DNA of 64,000 bases, from positions 186,001-250,000 of the forward strand of contig NZ_FODF01000001.1 in the NCBI RefSeq assembly GCF_900110295.1, in the 5' to 3' direction. The stretch is from Peptostreptococcus russellii. Its GTDB lineage: Bacteria > Bacillota > Clostridia > Peptostreptococcales > Peptostreptococcaceae. A model generated the notes under the pieces. The model worked only from the letters and a program-made list of their open reading frames with translations, was not told the origin of the DNA and searched no databases. A program made the position numbers and the translations under genes. Shown here in pieces: positions 18,117 through 25,606 of the stretch. Each line of letters opens with the position of its first letter. Position 1 is the stretch's first letter.

Positions 18117-19397
18117 ATGAATGTTGAAATTATTTCTGTAGGGACAGAACTATTATTGGGAGATATCTTAAATACAAATGCACAATATCTTTCAAAAGAA
18201 CTTGCAAATTTAGGTTTAAATGTGTATAAACAAGTAACTGTTGGAGATAATATAGATAGACTAGTAAATTGTTTTAAAGATGCTTTTGAAATATCTGGAG
18301 CGGATATGGTGATTACTACTGGTGGACTTGGGCCAACAGGAGATGATATTACTAAAGAAGCAGCAGCCAAATATTTTGGACAAGAACTTATTTTAGATGA
18401 AAAGTCATGGGAAGAAATAAAGGAAAAATGTGCAAAATTTAGTGGTGGTATGGATAAAATACCAGAAAATAACATCAAACAAGCGATGTTTCCTAAGGAA
18501 GCGGATATTATAAAAAATGATCATGGAACAGCCCCAGGTGCTTTATTTAAAAAAGATTCTAAAAAAATTCTAGTAATGCCTGGACCACCTAGAGAAATGA
18601 AGGCGATGTTTGTAGAACAAGTGCTTCCAATACTACAGGGAAATTCCAATGTAATACTGAAATCAAAATACATAAGATTTTTTGGAATAGGAGAATCAGC
18701 TCTTGAAATAGAGTTAAAACAAATTCTCGAAGAACAAACAAATCCTACAGTGGCTCTTTATGCTAAAGATGCAGAAGTTATGATAAGAGTTACTGCAGGT
18801 GCAGACTCAGCTGAAGAATGTGATAAACTTCTTGATAGTAAAATAAAAGAAATATCTGATATATGCGGAAAGTATATATACCTAATAGGAGACGATACTA
18901 TTTCATCATCTCAAACTGAAATGGACAAAGTTGTTGCAAAACTTCTTGTAGAAAAAGATCTCACTATATCAGTTGCAGAATCGTGTACAGGAGGATTAGT
19001 GGCGTCTAACCTAATAAACTACCCTGGAATATCTAAAGTTCTTCTTGAAGGCTGTGTAACGTATTCAAACGAAGCTAAAATGATGAGACTTGGAGTAAAG
19101 AAAGAAACACTGGACAAGTATGGTGCAGTAAGTAGTCAGACAGCCAAGGAGATGGCCGAAGGGATAGCGAAATCTTTGAACTCAGATATAGGCGTTTCTA
19201 CTACAGGTATAGCTGGACCAGATGGTGGAAGCGATGAAAAACCAGTGGGACTAGTATATTTTGGTATATACTATAAGGGAGAAACTTTTTCAGTGAGAAG
19301 GATATTTAGCGGAGATAGAATAAAAGTAAGGGAAAGAGCTGCAAGGGAAGCTCTAAATCAAGTTCGACTTTTACTTTTAAAAAATAAAGAACGATAA
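18117..19397 (+). CDS. cinA: CinA family protein (competence/damage-inducible protein A; NMN amidase type)
   Basis: 426 residues with both expected parts. The N-terminal MoaB-like domain (about 1-170) has VEIISVGTELLLGDILNTN, TTGGLGPTGDDITKEAAA and VMPGPPREMKAMF. The C-terminal amidase domain (about 265-420) has VAESCTGGLVASNLI, CVTYSNEAKMMRLG and STTGIAGPDGGSDEKPVGL. The family recycles pyridine nucleotides through NMN deamidation and ADP-ribose hydrolysis, and is linked to competence in some Firmicutes. An AGGAGG site precedes the ATG. It leads a likely operon with the HAD gene 11 bases downstream. Confidence 0.95.
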   Translation: MNVEIISVGTELLLGDILNTNAQYLSKELANLGLNVYKQVTVGDNIDRLVNCFKDAFEISGADMVITTGGLGPTGDDITKEAAAKYFGQELILDEKSWEEIKEKCAKFSGGMDKIPENNIKQAMFPKEADIIKNDHGTAPGALFKKDSKKILVMPGPPREMKAMFVEQVLPILQGNSNVILKSKYIRFFGIGESALEIELKQILEEQTNPTVALYAKDAEVMIRVTAGADSAEECDKLLDSKIKEISDICGKYIYLIGDDTISSSQTEMDKVVAKLLVEKDLTISVAESCTGGLVASNLINYPGISKVLLEGCVTYSNEAKMMRLGVKKETLDKYGAVSSQTAKEMAEGIAKSLNSDIGVSTTGIAGPDGGSDEKPVGLVYFGIYYKGETFSVRRIFSGDRIKVRERAAREALNQVRLLLLKNKER

Positions 19398-19408
19398 TTG
19401 GAGGTAAT

Positions 19409-20215
19409 ATGATAAAGCATATTTTTTGTGACCTGGATGGAACACTTTATAGAGATGGTATAACAGAGAAAGATAAGGAATCAATTCGTCTAGCTCAAGA
19501 AAACGGAATAATGTTCCATATAGCAACAGGAAGAGTGTACAGTCATACTGTCTCAATAATTGAAGAAGCTGATGTAAAAGGCTACTCAATATGCGAAAAT
19601 GGATCATTTATTTATAATAATGATGGAGAGTGTATCTATAGAGGAACACTTGATGATATGCAGATAAATAAGATAATTAATCTGTATAACAGTCTTGATT
19701 ATATTGAAAAAAACGATGATATTATATATTTCAAGTACGATGGGAAGATTATTGTAGCCGTTGATGGTTCAGCTGTTGAATATTTTTCAAGAGGCTACAC
19801 AGTAGAAAGTGACATATTAGAGAGAGATACTTATAATTCGGCAGTAGGTAATATAGGTATTCTTTCAAATAACCATGAAAAGCTAGAAAAGCTTGTAGAA
19901 GATTTTAAGGCGCATTTTGGAAGTGATTTTGATATTTATATTTCAGGACCAACAACTATGAATATTGTTCCAAGGGGCGTATCGAAGTTAGAAGCAATTA
20001 GAATAGTTTGTAAGAGACTAGGAGCTTCTCTTGATGAAATAATGACTATAGGAGATTCACCTAATGACATATGCATGCTAAGAAATATAAAGATGAGTTT
20101 TGCTATGTCAGATTCAAAAGATAGTGTGAAATCTGAAGCTGGATTTGAAACACCATCTGTAGCAGATGCTGTTAAAATGGCAATAGATTTTAACAACGAA
20201 ATGGCGGGAGTTTAA
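19409..20215 (+). CDS. HAD-IIB (Cof-type) phosphatase
   Basis: 268-residue haloacid-dehalogenase hydrolase acting on a small phosphorylated metabolite. Motif I is HIFCDLDGTLYRDG (nucleophile Asp9, acid Asp11), motif II lies in FHIATGR, and motif IV is IMTIGDSPNDICML. The C2-type cap between about residues 85 and 190 and the late GVSKLEAIR segment mark the Cof/YidA group. Substrates of this group cannot be told from sequence. GGAGG precedes the start, 11 bases after cinA, so the two are probably co-transcribed. Confidence 0.93.
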   Translation: MIKHIFCDLDGTLYRDGITEKDKESIRLAQENGIMFHIATGRVYSHTVSIIEEADVKGYSICENGSFIYNNDGECIYRGTLDDMQINKIINLYNSLDYIEKNDDIIYFKYDGKIIVAVDGSAVEYFSRGYTVESDILERDTYNSAVGNIGILSNNHEKLEKLVEDFKAHFGSDFDIYISGPTTMNIVPRGVSKLEAIRIVCKRLGASLDEIMTIGDSPNDICMLRNIKMSFAMSDSKDSVKSEAGFETPSVADAVKMAIDFNNEMAGV

Positions 20216-20278
20216 ATAATTAAGACATTGGATACATAATCAATTGTATTTGTATTTTAAGATAGGTGGTTGAATAAA

Positions 20279-20833
20279 ATGTTTTTTAATTTTAATTTGA
20301 ATGACTTGTATAGAAAAGAAAATAGCAAAAAGCTTATAATTCTCGGAGTGATACTTCTTGCAATAGGCGCTAACTGCATTTCTAGGAAAACTATGGGACT
20401 TCGTGTTTTTTCATGGGGAATTGCCATAGCATTTTTATATGGTGCTTGGATTTGTCTTAAAGAAGTAAATCAGTTGAGAAGTTACGCATCGAAAAAAGAA
20501 ATAAATAGATTTAGAATAACGGGGATAATACTTTTAGTAGTTGCTATTTTACTAGCTGTATTTCCAGTTCAGGTAAATATATTGCTTTCTATGGCTGCAG
20601 GTATATATATACTTATATATGAATTTTTAAGCTATAGAAGAAATAGAAGATATGCTTATTATAGTGTAGGACCATGGAAGGTTACGAAGATAGTTATAGG
20701 AATATTATTGCTGGTATCTCCGCTTTTCCTTACTAGATTTTTAGTTGTAATACTTTCTATGATTTCTATTATATTTGGTATAAACTTCTTAACCGCTGGA
20801 TTGGGTATGAGAAGTAATAATGAGAGGTTTTAA
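20279..20833 (+). CDS. DUF308/HdeD-like membrane protein
   Basis: 184-residue integral membrane protein with about six hydrophobic segments in two similar halves (LIILGVILLAIGANC; GIILLVVAILLAVFPVQVNIL; GILLLVSPLFLTRFLVVILSM), the pattern of the DUF308/HdeD group. Function is unknown for this member. The ATG at 20279 is preferred, because AGGTGG is nine bases upstream; a TTG at 20270 would abut that site. The stop is immediately followed by the next start, so translation is likely coupled to the radical SAM gene. Confidence 0.78.
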   Translation: MFFNFNLNDLYRKENSKKLIILGVILLAIGANCISRKTMGLRVFSWGIAIAFLYGAWICLKEVNQLRSYASKKEINRFRITGIILLVVAILLAVFPVQVNILLSMAAGIYILIYEFLSYRRNRRYAYYSVGPWKVTKIVIGILLLVSPLFLTRFLVVILSMISIIFGINFLTAGLGMRSNNERF

Positions 20834-21769
20834 ATGGAAGAATTTAAGCATAAGATTGAAAACAAAAGATACCATACATGGAACTATTATTTGAGACAAA
20901 AGTTTGGATGTAAGGTTTTTAAAGTTTCAATCAATGCAGGGTTTACATGCCCTAATATAGACGGAAAAATTGGATATGGAGGTTGTACATATTGCAGCAA
21001 AGAAGGTTCAGGAGACTTTGCTGGAAACCCTAAAGATAACCTTGTAAAACAGTTTTATGATATTCGTGAAATGATGAGTAAAAAGTGGAAAGATGCTAAA
21101 TATATAGGTTATTTTCAGGCATTTACCAATACATATGCTCCAGTTGATGTTTTAAGAGAAAAGTTTGAAACTATACTAGAACAGGAAGATGTAGTAGGCT
21201 TATCTATTTCTACAAGACCCGATTGTATAGAAGATGATGTACTTGAGTATCTTGCGGAATTGAATACTAGAACAAATCTTTGGGTAGAACTGGGTCTTCA
21301 AAGTGTCCATGAATCCACATCTAAAATAATAAATAGAGGGCACGATTTCAAAGTTTTTGAAGATTGTGTGGAAAGACTAAGAAAACATAATATAGATGTT
21401 GTAGTTCACATTATAGATGGTTTACCTGGTGAAACTCATGACATGATGATTGAAACTGCAAAGACTGTGTCTAAGATGGATATTCAAGGTATAAAGATAC
21501 ATCTTTTACACGTAATAAAAGATACACCTATGGCAAATATGTTGGAAAAGGGCAATATGAAACTTTTAGAAAAAGATGAGTATGTAAATATTGTATGTGA
21601 CCAGCTTGAAATACTTCCACAGGAAATAGTAATTCATAGACTTACAGGTGATGGAAAGAAAGAAAACTTAGTAGGTCCTTTATGGAGTTTAAAAAAATGG
21701 GAAGTTTTAAATGCTATAGATGACGAATTAAAAAGAAGAAATAGTTGGCAAGGAAAATACTATAAATAG
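20834..21769 (+). CDS. TIGR01212-type radical SAM protein (YtqA-like)
   Basis: 311-residue radical S-adenosylmethionine enzyme with an Elp3-like core. The cluster-binding Cys residues are in FTCPNIDGKIGYGGCTYCS (CX9-11CX2C type). Later landmarks are GYFQAFTNTYAPVD, LSISTRPDCIEDDVLEYL, WVELGLQSVHE and VHIIDGLPGETHDMM. These match the YtqA/TIGR01212 group, whose reaction is not settled to my knowledge. The ATG abuts the stop of the membrane protein gene, with GAGAGG a few bases upstream, so they share a transcript. Confidence 0.9.
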   Translation: MEEFKHKIENKRYHTWNYYLRQKFGCKVFKVSINAGFTCPNIDGKIGYGGCTYCSKEGSGDFAGNPKDNLVKQFYDIREMMSKKWKDAKYIGYFQAFTNTYAPVDVLREKFETILEQEDVVGLSISTRPDCIEDDVLEYLAELNTRTNLWVELGLQSVHESTSKIINRGHDFKVFEDCVERLRKHNIDVVVHIIDGLPGETHDMMIETAKTVSKMDIQGIKIHLLHVIKDTPMANMLEKGNMKLLEKDEYVNIVCDQLEILPQEIVIHRLTGDGKKENLVGPLWSLKKWEVLNAIDDELKRRNSWQGKYYK

Positions 21770-21974
21770 CTTTTTCTTTTTGTTATTTTAAAGAAAATAA
21801 TTATTTATTGAAAATGAAATTTAAAAAAACTGTATAATTTGAGTTTCTTAAGAATTTATTAAGCTAAAATTTATAAAAATATAATGTTGAAACTATTGAA
21901 AAATCATGCTTTACATATTACAATCATATTAGAGACTGAAATCTCATTATATTTTGAAATGAAGGTGATGGACA

Positions 21975-22550
21975 ATGATGATGAAGACGCATATAATTAT
22001 CTCTAAATCATTATTAGACAATATAGACGATAATAAACAGTTTTTTTTAAATAACAAAAGTTTTATATATGGTAATATAAAACCAGATATTTTCTCTAAA
22101 TATAAATTGCAAAAGCATTATTTAGATGAATCATATGACATGGTAAGAAGCAAAATCGAGTATTTAAGCAACTTGGATCTAGATACACTCGAGAAGTACT
22201 ATACAAAAAATGAATTTTCTCAAGAAATGGGAGTTGTATGTCATTTTTTAGCAGACTTTTTTTGTGTTGCTCACAGTGAAAGATGGGAGTTTAAACACAG
22301 TTTGAAGATTCATGTAAAGTACGAGAATGGTCTTACCAAGGTCGCTAAGGACTACAATTTGAAAAATGATAGAAGACAGTATGTCGATGATGTAGATTCT
22401 TTCTTTGAAAAGCTGTATCGTGAATATAAAAATAATGGTAACTTTGAAGAGAATGATTTAAAATATGCAGCGTATATATGTAATACTGTTACAAATTATG
22501 TTCTAGAAAGGATTTTAGACAATACTATAAAATCTCACACAGTAGCATAA
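21975..22550 (+). CDS. Zinc-dependent phospholipase C-like protein
   Basis: 191 residues with scattered His and Asp residues typical of the PF00882 (Zn-dependent PLC/S1-P1-like) fold: MKTHIIISKSLL, NIKPDIFSKYKLQKH, GVVCHFLADFFCVAHSERW and a late Asp/His-containing helix. There is no signal peptide, so it would stay inside the cell, unlike secreted toxins of this fold. Similar cytoplasmic proteins in Clostridia are annotated as PLC-like; activity is unproven. Three ATGs in a row occur at 21975, 21978 and 21981 behind AAGGTGATGG. A compact terminator follows. Confidence 0.75.
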   Translation: MMMKTHIIISKSLLDNIDDNKQFFLNNKSFIYGNIKPDIFSKYKLQKHYLDESYDMVRSKIEYLSNLDLDTLEKYYTKNEFSQEMGVVCHFLADFFCVAHSERWEFKHSLKIHVKYENGLTKVAKDYNLKNDRRQYVDDVDSFFEKLYREYKNNGNFEENDLKYAAYICNTVTNYVLERILDNTIKSHTVA

Positions 22551-22561
22551 GATGAAAGTTT

Positions 22562-22590
22562 AAGGAGGATTTTTATCCTCCTTTTAAATT
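22562..22590 (+). terminator. Short intrinsic terminator after the PLC-like gene
   Basis: AAGGAGGAT pairs with ATCCTCCTT around TTTT, followed by TT and AT-rich sequence. The left arm also contains a Shine-Dalgarno-like AGGAGG. Confidence 0.8.
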
Positions 22591-22631
22591 AATATAGGTA
22601 TAAATATCTTTCTTAAAAAAGAGGTGATTAT

Positions 22632-23381
22632 ATGATGCAATATATTGAACATATACTATATCTAGCTAAGGACTACTGGTTGCTATCAATTACACTGGGT
22701 TTTTTAGCAGCCTTTATAGAGAGTTTTATTCCAGCACTTCCATTGATGGCTATAGCTGCTATTAATGCTGCTATTAATGGTTTTATAGTAGGTTTTATAA
22801 CTTCATGGTTAGGATCATGTGTTGGTACAATAGCTGTTTTTTTTGTTATAAAAAAAGTATTTGATACTGAATTTTTTCAAAAACATTGGTTGCTCAAGGC
22901 AAAAGATAAGCTAGATGGTATGATAAAAAAGGTGCAAAACTCTGAATTTAAAGCACTTTTTGTTTTTTATGCAATACCTGTTCTTCCAAGCTCACTTCTT
23001 ACCCTTGCATCTGCAATGTGTGAGATAGAGTACAAGGTTTTTATTCCACCTATGATGTTTGGTAAGTTCCTTATGATGTTCTGGGTAAGCTATGTAGGTA
23101 GCGATATTACTGGATTTTTAAAAAATCCGCTAAAGATAGCAGTTGTTTTGGCTATGACTGTAGGATCTTATATTATAGCTAACAAGATGAAAAAGGATAT
23201 GGAAACACATGAAGATGCTGCTATGATAGAATACAAAAGAATAAAATACAAAAGAAGAATTAAAAAAGAAAATGATAAAATGCTAGTAAAGCACACAAAT
23301 GAAAATAAATTAACTCCAAAATATGTTCCAGATTTTTTTATGGATTTAATAAGAAGATTATTGGAGTTTTTTAAGAGGTAG
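22632..23381 (+). CDS. VTT/DedA-like membrane protein (TVP38/TMEM64 type)
   Basis: 249 residues with about five hydrophobic segments. FLAAFIESFIPALPL and the re-entrant FYAIPVLPSSLLTLASAM resemble the two re-entrant halves of VTT proteins, which move lipids or polyprenyl phosphates across the membrane. A central amphipathic KAKDKLDGMIKKVQNS linker is also typical. The last 65 residues form a strongly basic and acidic cytoplasmic tail (YKRIKYKRRIKKENDKM), longer than usual. A GAGGTGAT site precedes the start. It lies 10 bases ahead of the RNase H gene and is probably co-transcribed with it. Confidence 0.82.
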   Translation: MMQYIEHILYLAKDYWLLSITLGFLAAFIESFIPALPLMAIAAINAAINGFIVGFITSWLGSCVGTIAVFFVIKKVFDTEFFQKHWLLKAKDKLDGMIKKVQNSEFKALFVFYAIPVLPSSLLTLASAMCEIEYKVFIPPMMFGKFLMMFWVSYVGSDITGFLKNPLKIAVVLAMTVGSYIIANKMKKDMETHEDAAMIEYKRIKYKRRIKKENDKMLVKHTNENKLTPKYVPDFFMDLIRRLLEFFKR

Positions 23382-23391
23382 AGAGGTAAAT

Positions 23392-24072
23392 ATGGCAAAA
23401 CAAAAATATTATGCAGTAAAGAATGGAAAGATAAAAGGTGTTTATTTAACATGGAAGGATTGCCAGTCTATGGTAATAGGTTATCCTAATGCTGTATATA
23501 AATCTTTTGAAGATCCACATGAAGCGATGGATTTTTTAGTAGGGGAAAAAACTTCAGTTAGAAAAGATAAAAAGCTTGATAAAGTAGAAAATATAGACGA
23601 TGAAGTTTTGGATAAAGATAGAGATGAAAATTATGAATTTACTATAGATAAAGATACGATAGAAGCATATGTAGACGGAAGTTTTGATGCAAGTCAAAAA
23701 AAATATGGTTCTGGTGGAGTTTTGATAAAAAACGGAAAAGTTATAGATAGTTTTTCTAAAGAAGGTAAAAATTTAGATAGTGTATCTATGAGAAATGTAG
23801 CTGGTGAAATAGAAGCATCTATGTATGCAATGGAATATTGTGTAGATAATGGTTATTCAAAGCTTGTTTTGTATTTTGATTACAATGGAATCGAAAAGTG
23901 GTGCACTGGAGAATGGAAAGCAAATAAAAAAGGAACAAAAGATTATAAGAAATTTTACGATGAAATAAGTGATAAACTTGAAGTAAAGTTCGTAAAAGTA
24001 AAAGCACACACTGGCGTTGAATATAATGAAATGGCAGACAAGTTGGCAAAAGAATCTATTTTTGGTAAATAA
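23392..24072 (+). CDS. rnhA: Ribonuclease HI with N-terminal hybrid-binding domain
   Basis: Cuts RNA in RNA-DNA hybrids. 226 residues: the N-terminal viroplasmin/HBD domain (KYYAVKNGKIKGVYLTWKD, about 3-48) grips hybrids, a charged linker follows, and the RNase H catalytic domain covers about 90-226. The four acidic catalytic residues can be seen in AYVDGSFD, GEIEASMYAMEY, LYFDYNGIEKW and NEMADKLAKE. This matches the eukaryotic-like RNase HI form common in Clostridia. GAGAGG precedes the ATG. It follows the VTT gene by 10 bases. Confidence 0.95.
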   Translation: MAKQKYYAVKNGKIKGVYLTWKDCQSMVIGYPNAVYKSFEDPHEAMDFLVGEKTSVRKDKKLDKVENIDDEVLDKDRDENYEFTIDKDTIEAYVDGSFDASQKKYGSGGVLIKNGKVIDSFSKEGKNLDSVSMRNVAGEIEASMYAMEYCVDNGYSKLVLYFDYNGIEKWCTGEWKANKKGTKDYKKFYDEISDKLEVKFVKVKAHTGVEYNEMADKLAKESIFGK

Positions 24073-24164
24073 GTTGAAAAATAATTAGATTTAGGGCGTA
24101 AATAACTAGCTTAAATCAAAATTTTTAAAAATTTGTTAAAAATATTAAAAAATTAATTGATAAA

Positions 24165-24211
24165 AGTGTCATAATTTGATATTATAATAGTAGTGGTGAA
24201 ATTATGACACT
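24165..24211. repeat. Perfect 13-bp inverted repeat flanking a promoter-like -10
   Basis: AGTGTCATAATTT (24165-24177) and AAATTATGACACT (24199-24211) are exact reverse complements separated by 21 bases. A TATAAT lies between them at 24183-24188. The layout suggests an operator pair or an RNA hairpin at the head of the next gene. Confidence 0.75.
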
Positions 24212-24257
24212 GTTTTGTGTTATAAAACAAATTTTGAACGAAAGGATGGTGAAAATA

Positions 24258-24578
24258 TTGAAAGATATAATTATAAAGATTACTAGTTTTTTTAGTCGTG
24301 CAATAAGATACTTCGTATTTTCAACATTGTTGTCGTTCAGCGTATGCATAGTTCTTATAATAGCCAATTTCTTTATGGGAGTAAGGGTATCAGTAGGTTT
24401 CTACTTTATGCTTACAGCTTTATTTGACTTGGCGCTGACTGCTTTACTATGTATCTACAACAGTCACAAAATGTTTATTCCAATTAATAAGCCTCTCATT
24501 AAGAAACTTGAAAGAGAAAAGGTTGAGAGAGCGAGAAGGGCAAAAAGAGAAAAGAGAAGAGGCAGAAACGCTTCTTAA
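24258..24578 (+). CDS. Small basic-tailed membrane protein of unknown function
   Basis: About 106 residues from TTG 24258, behind AGGATGGTG; ATGs at 24204 and 24246 are in frame but have poor sites, so the start is uncertain. Two hydrophobic segments are visible (YFVFSTLLSFSVCIVLIIANFF and VGFYFMLTALFDLALTALLCIY), then a strongly basic tail (LEREKVERARRAKREKRRG). I recognise no family. It is preceded by the inverted repeat at 24165-24211 and followed by its own terminator, so it seems to be a single-gene unit. Confidence 0.6.
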   Translation: MKDIIIKITSFFSRAIRYFVFSTLLSFSVCIVLIIANFFMGVRVSVGFYFMLTALFDLALTALLCIYNSHKMFIPINKPLIKKLEREKVERARRAKREKRRGRNAS

Positions 24579-24583
24579 ATATA

Positions 24584-24610
24584 AGGCACAGCTTAGGTTG
24601 TGCTTTTTTT
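24584..24610 (+). terminator. Intrinsic terminator after the small membrane protein gene
   Basis: AGGCACA pairs with TTGTGCT around a short loop, followed by a run of seven or more T's. Confidence 0.8.
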
Positions 24611-24786
24611 ATTTTTAAAATAAGAAAAAATATTATTTTGTTAGCAAATACTTATTGTGTATAAGTTATTTTTGTCTAGTTCTAATAGTTTCATATAATT
24701 ATTTCTATTATACAATTTTAAATCATTAAAAATTTAATATTTTTTGAAAACAGAAGAAATAGAATAATCAGAGTTTAAACTTAAAA

Positions 24787-24901
24787 GAACGTATGTTCTA
24801 AAATAAAACATGTTAAATATAACTAACGGATTTTGTTAAATATGTTAAATATATTGTAAACATATGTTCTTAAAATGAAAAATAAATGCGAACGTTTGTT
24901 T
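24787..24901. promoter_or_regulatory. Cluster of LexA-like (SOS) boxes in a gene-poor region
   Basis: One perfect GAACNNNNGTTC site (GAACGTATGTTC, 24787-24798) and two one-mismatch sites (AAACATATGTTC, 24858-24869; GAACGTTTGTTT, 24890-24901) lie within 115 bp. Three copies of TGTTAAATAT (24811, 24834, 24843) fall between them. The box form matches the clostridial/Bacillus LexA consensus. No gene begins within 600 bp on either strand, so the target is unknown. Confidence 0.55.
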
Positions 24902-25061
24902 TATCACGGATTATATCTTTTTTAAATACGCTATCTAAAAAGTTTTTATTATGAGAAAGCTTGATAGAATATTATATTTGATATTTCGATAAAAGATGTC
25001 AATGTATTAAAAATAAATAAAAATTAATCTTATAACAGAGAAGATAAGTAGCTTGCCCTTA

Positions 25062-25157
25062 AAAAGCTCCAAGAGTCTATATAAGACATTTAATTATCTG
25101 TACAGTGCATTTCATCGAATAGCTAAAAAAACTTGTTAAAATCCTTGTAGAGCTTTT
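25062..25157 (+). other. Foldable RNA segment, possibly a decayed T-box stem I
   Basis: AAAAGCTCCAAG (25062-25073) can pair with CTTGTAGAGCTTTT (25144-25157) with one bulge, closing about 70 bases. Just before it, GAGAAGATAAGTAGCTT resembles the stem I entry of the two real T-boxes in this window. No AGGGTGG core or terminator follows. The rest of 24902-25420 is AT-rich with nothing else I can support. Confidence 0.25.
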
Positions 25158-25420
25158 AAAAGTGTCTTTTAATTTTATATCTTTTAAAAATAATAGCTAT
25201 TTTGAAAAAATATATTTATAAGTTTTTATTTAAACTTTAATTTTTAATATTTGTAAAAAAACAGAAAAAAAGAATTTAATTAAAAGAAAAGTATTATAAA
25301 AACACAAAAAAATAAAAAAATATTCCTTATAGACTAATATATAGATATTTTTTATTTAAGAACTTTAATTTTGGGGAATAATTGTAGTAAGGAAAAAGTA
25401 TAGGTTAAAGTATGAATGTA

Positions 25421-25450
25421 TTGATTACAGCTAGTTTAATATGGTATAAT
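25421..25450 (+). promoter_or_regulatory. Promoter of the VanW-family gene
   Basis: TTGATT at 25421-25426 and TATAAT at 25445-25450 with an 18-base spacer. Transcription from here gives a leader of about 150 bases. Confidence 0.65.
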
Positions 25451-25464
25451 TATTACCGTTAAAG

Positions 25465-25531
25465 TGTTTTTAAGCGAATACTTTTTATACTTAACCATAT
25501 TGAAAATAAAAGGGTAAATTGCTTAAAAACA
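25465..25531. repeat. 11-bp inverted repeat in the VanW leader
   Basis: TGTTTTTAAGC (25465-25475) and GCTTAAAAACA (25521-25531) are exact reverse complements 45 bases apart, inside the predicted leader transcript. They would close a hairpin ending about 15 bases before the next ribosome site. Confidence 0.6.
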
Positions 25532-25557
25532 TTCCGAATTTTAAGAAAGGAGAGTCT

Positions 25558-25596
25558 ATGAATAAATATTTTGTTTTAAAATGTTTATCTACATAG
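25558..25596 (+). CDS. Possible 12-residue leader peptide ahead of the VanW gene
   Basis: ATG 25558 opens MNKYFVLKCLST and stops at TAG, ten bases before the VanW start. It has the only good ribosome site nearby (AAAGGAGAG), whereas the VanW ATG has none, which suggests translation is handed from one to the other. It may also be chance; conservation has not been tested. Confidence 0.35.
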   Translation: MNKYFVLKCLST

Positions 25597-25606
25597 AAAA
25601 AAATGG

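Noticed and set aside
24165-24211. Invertible promoter (phase-variation switch)
   Set aside because: The arms enclose a promoter-like box, but 21 bases is far too short for a site-specific inversion, and no recombinase is nearby.
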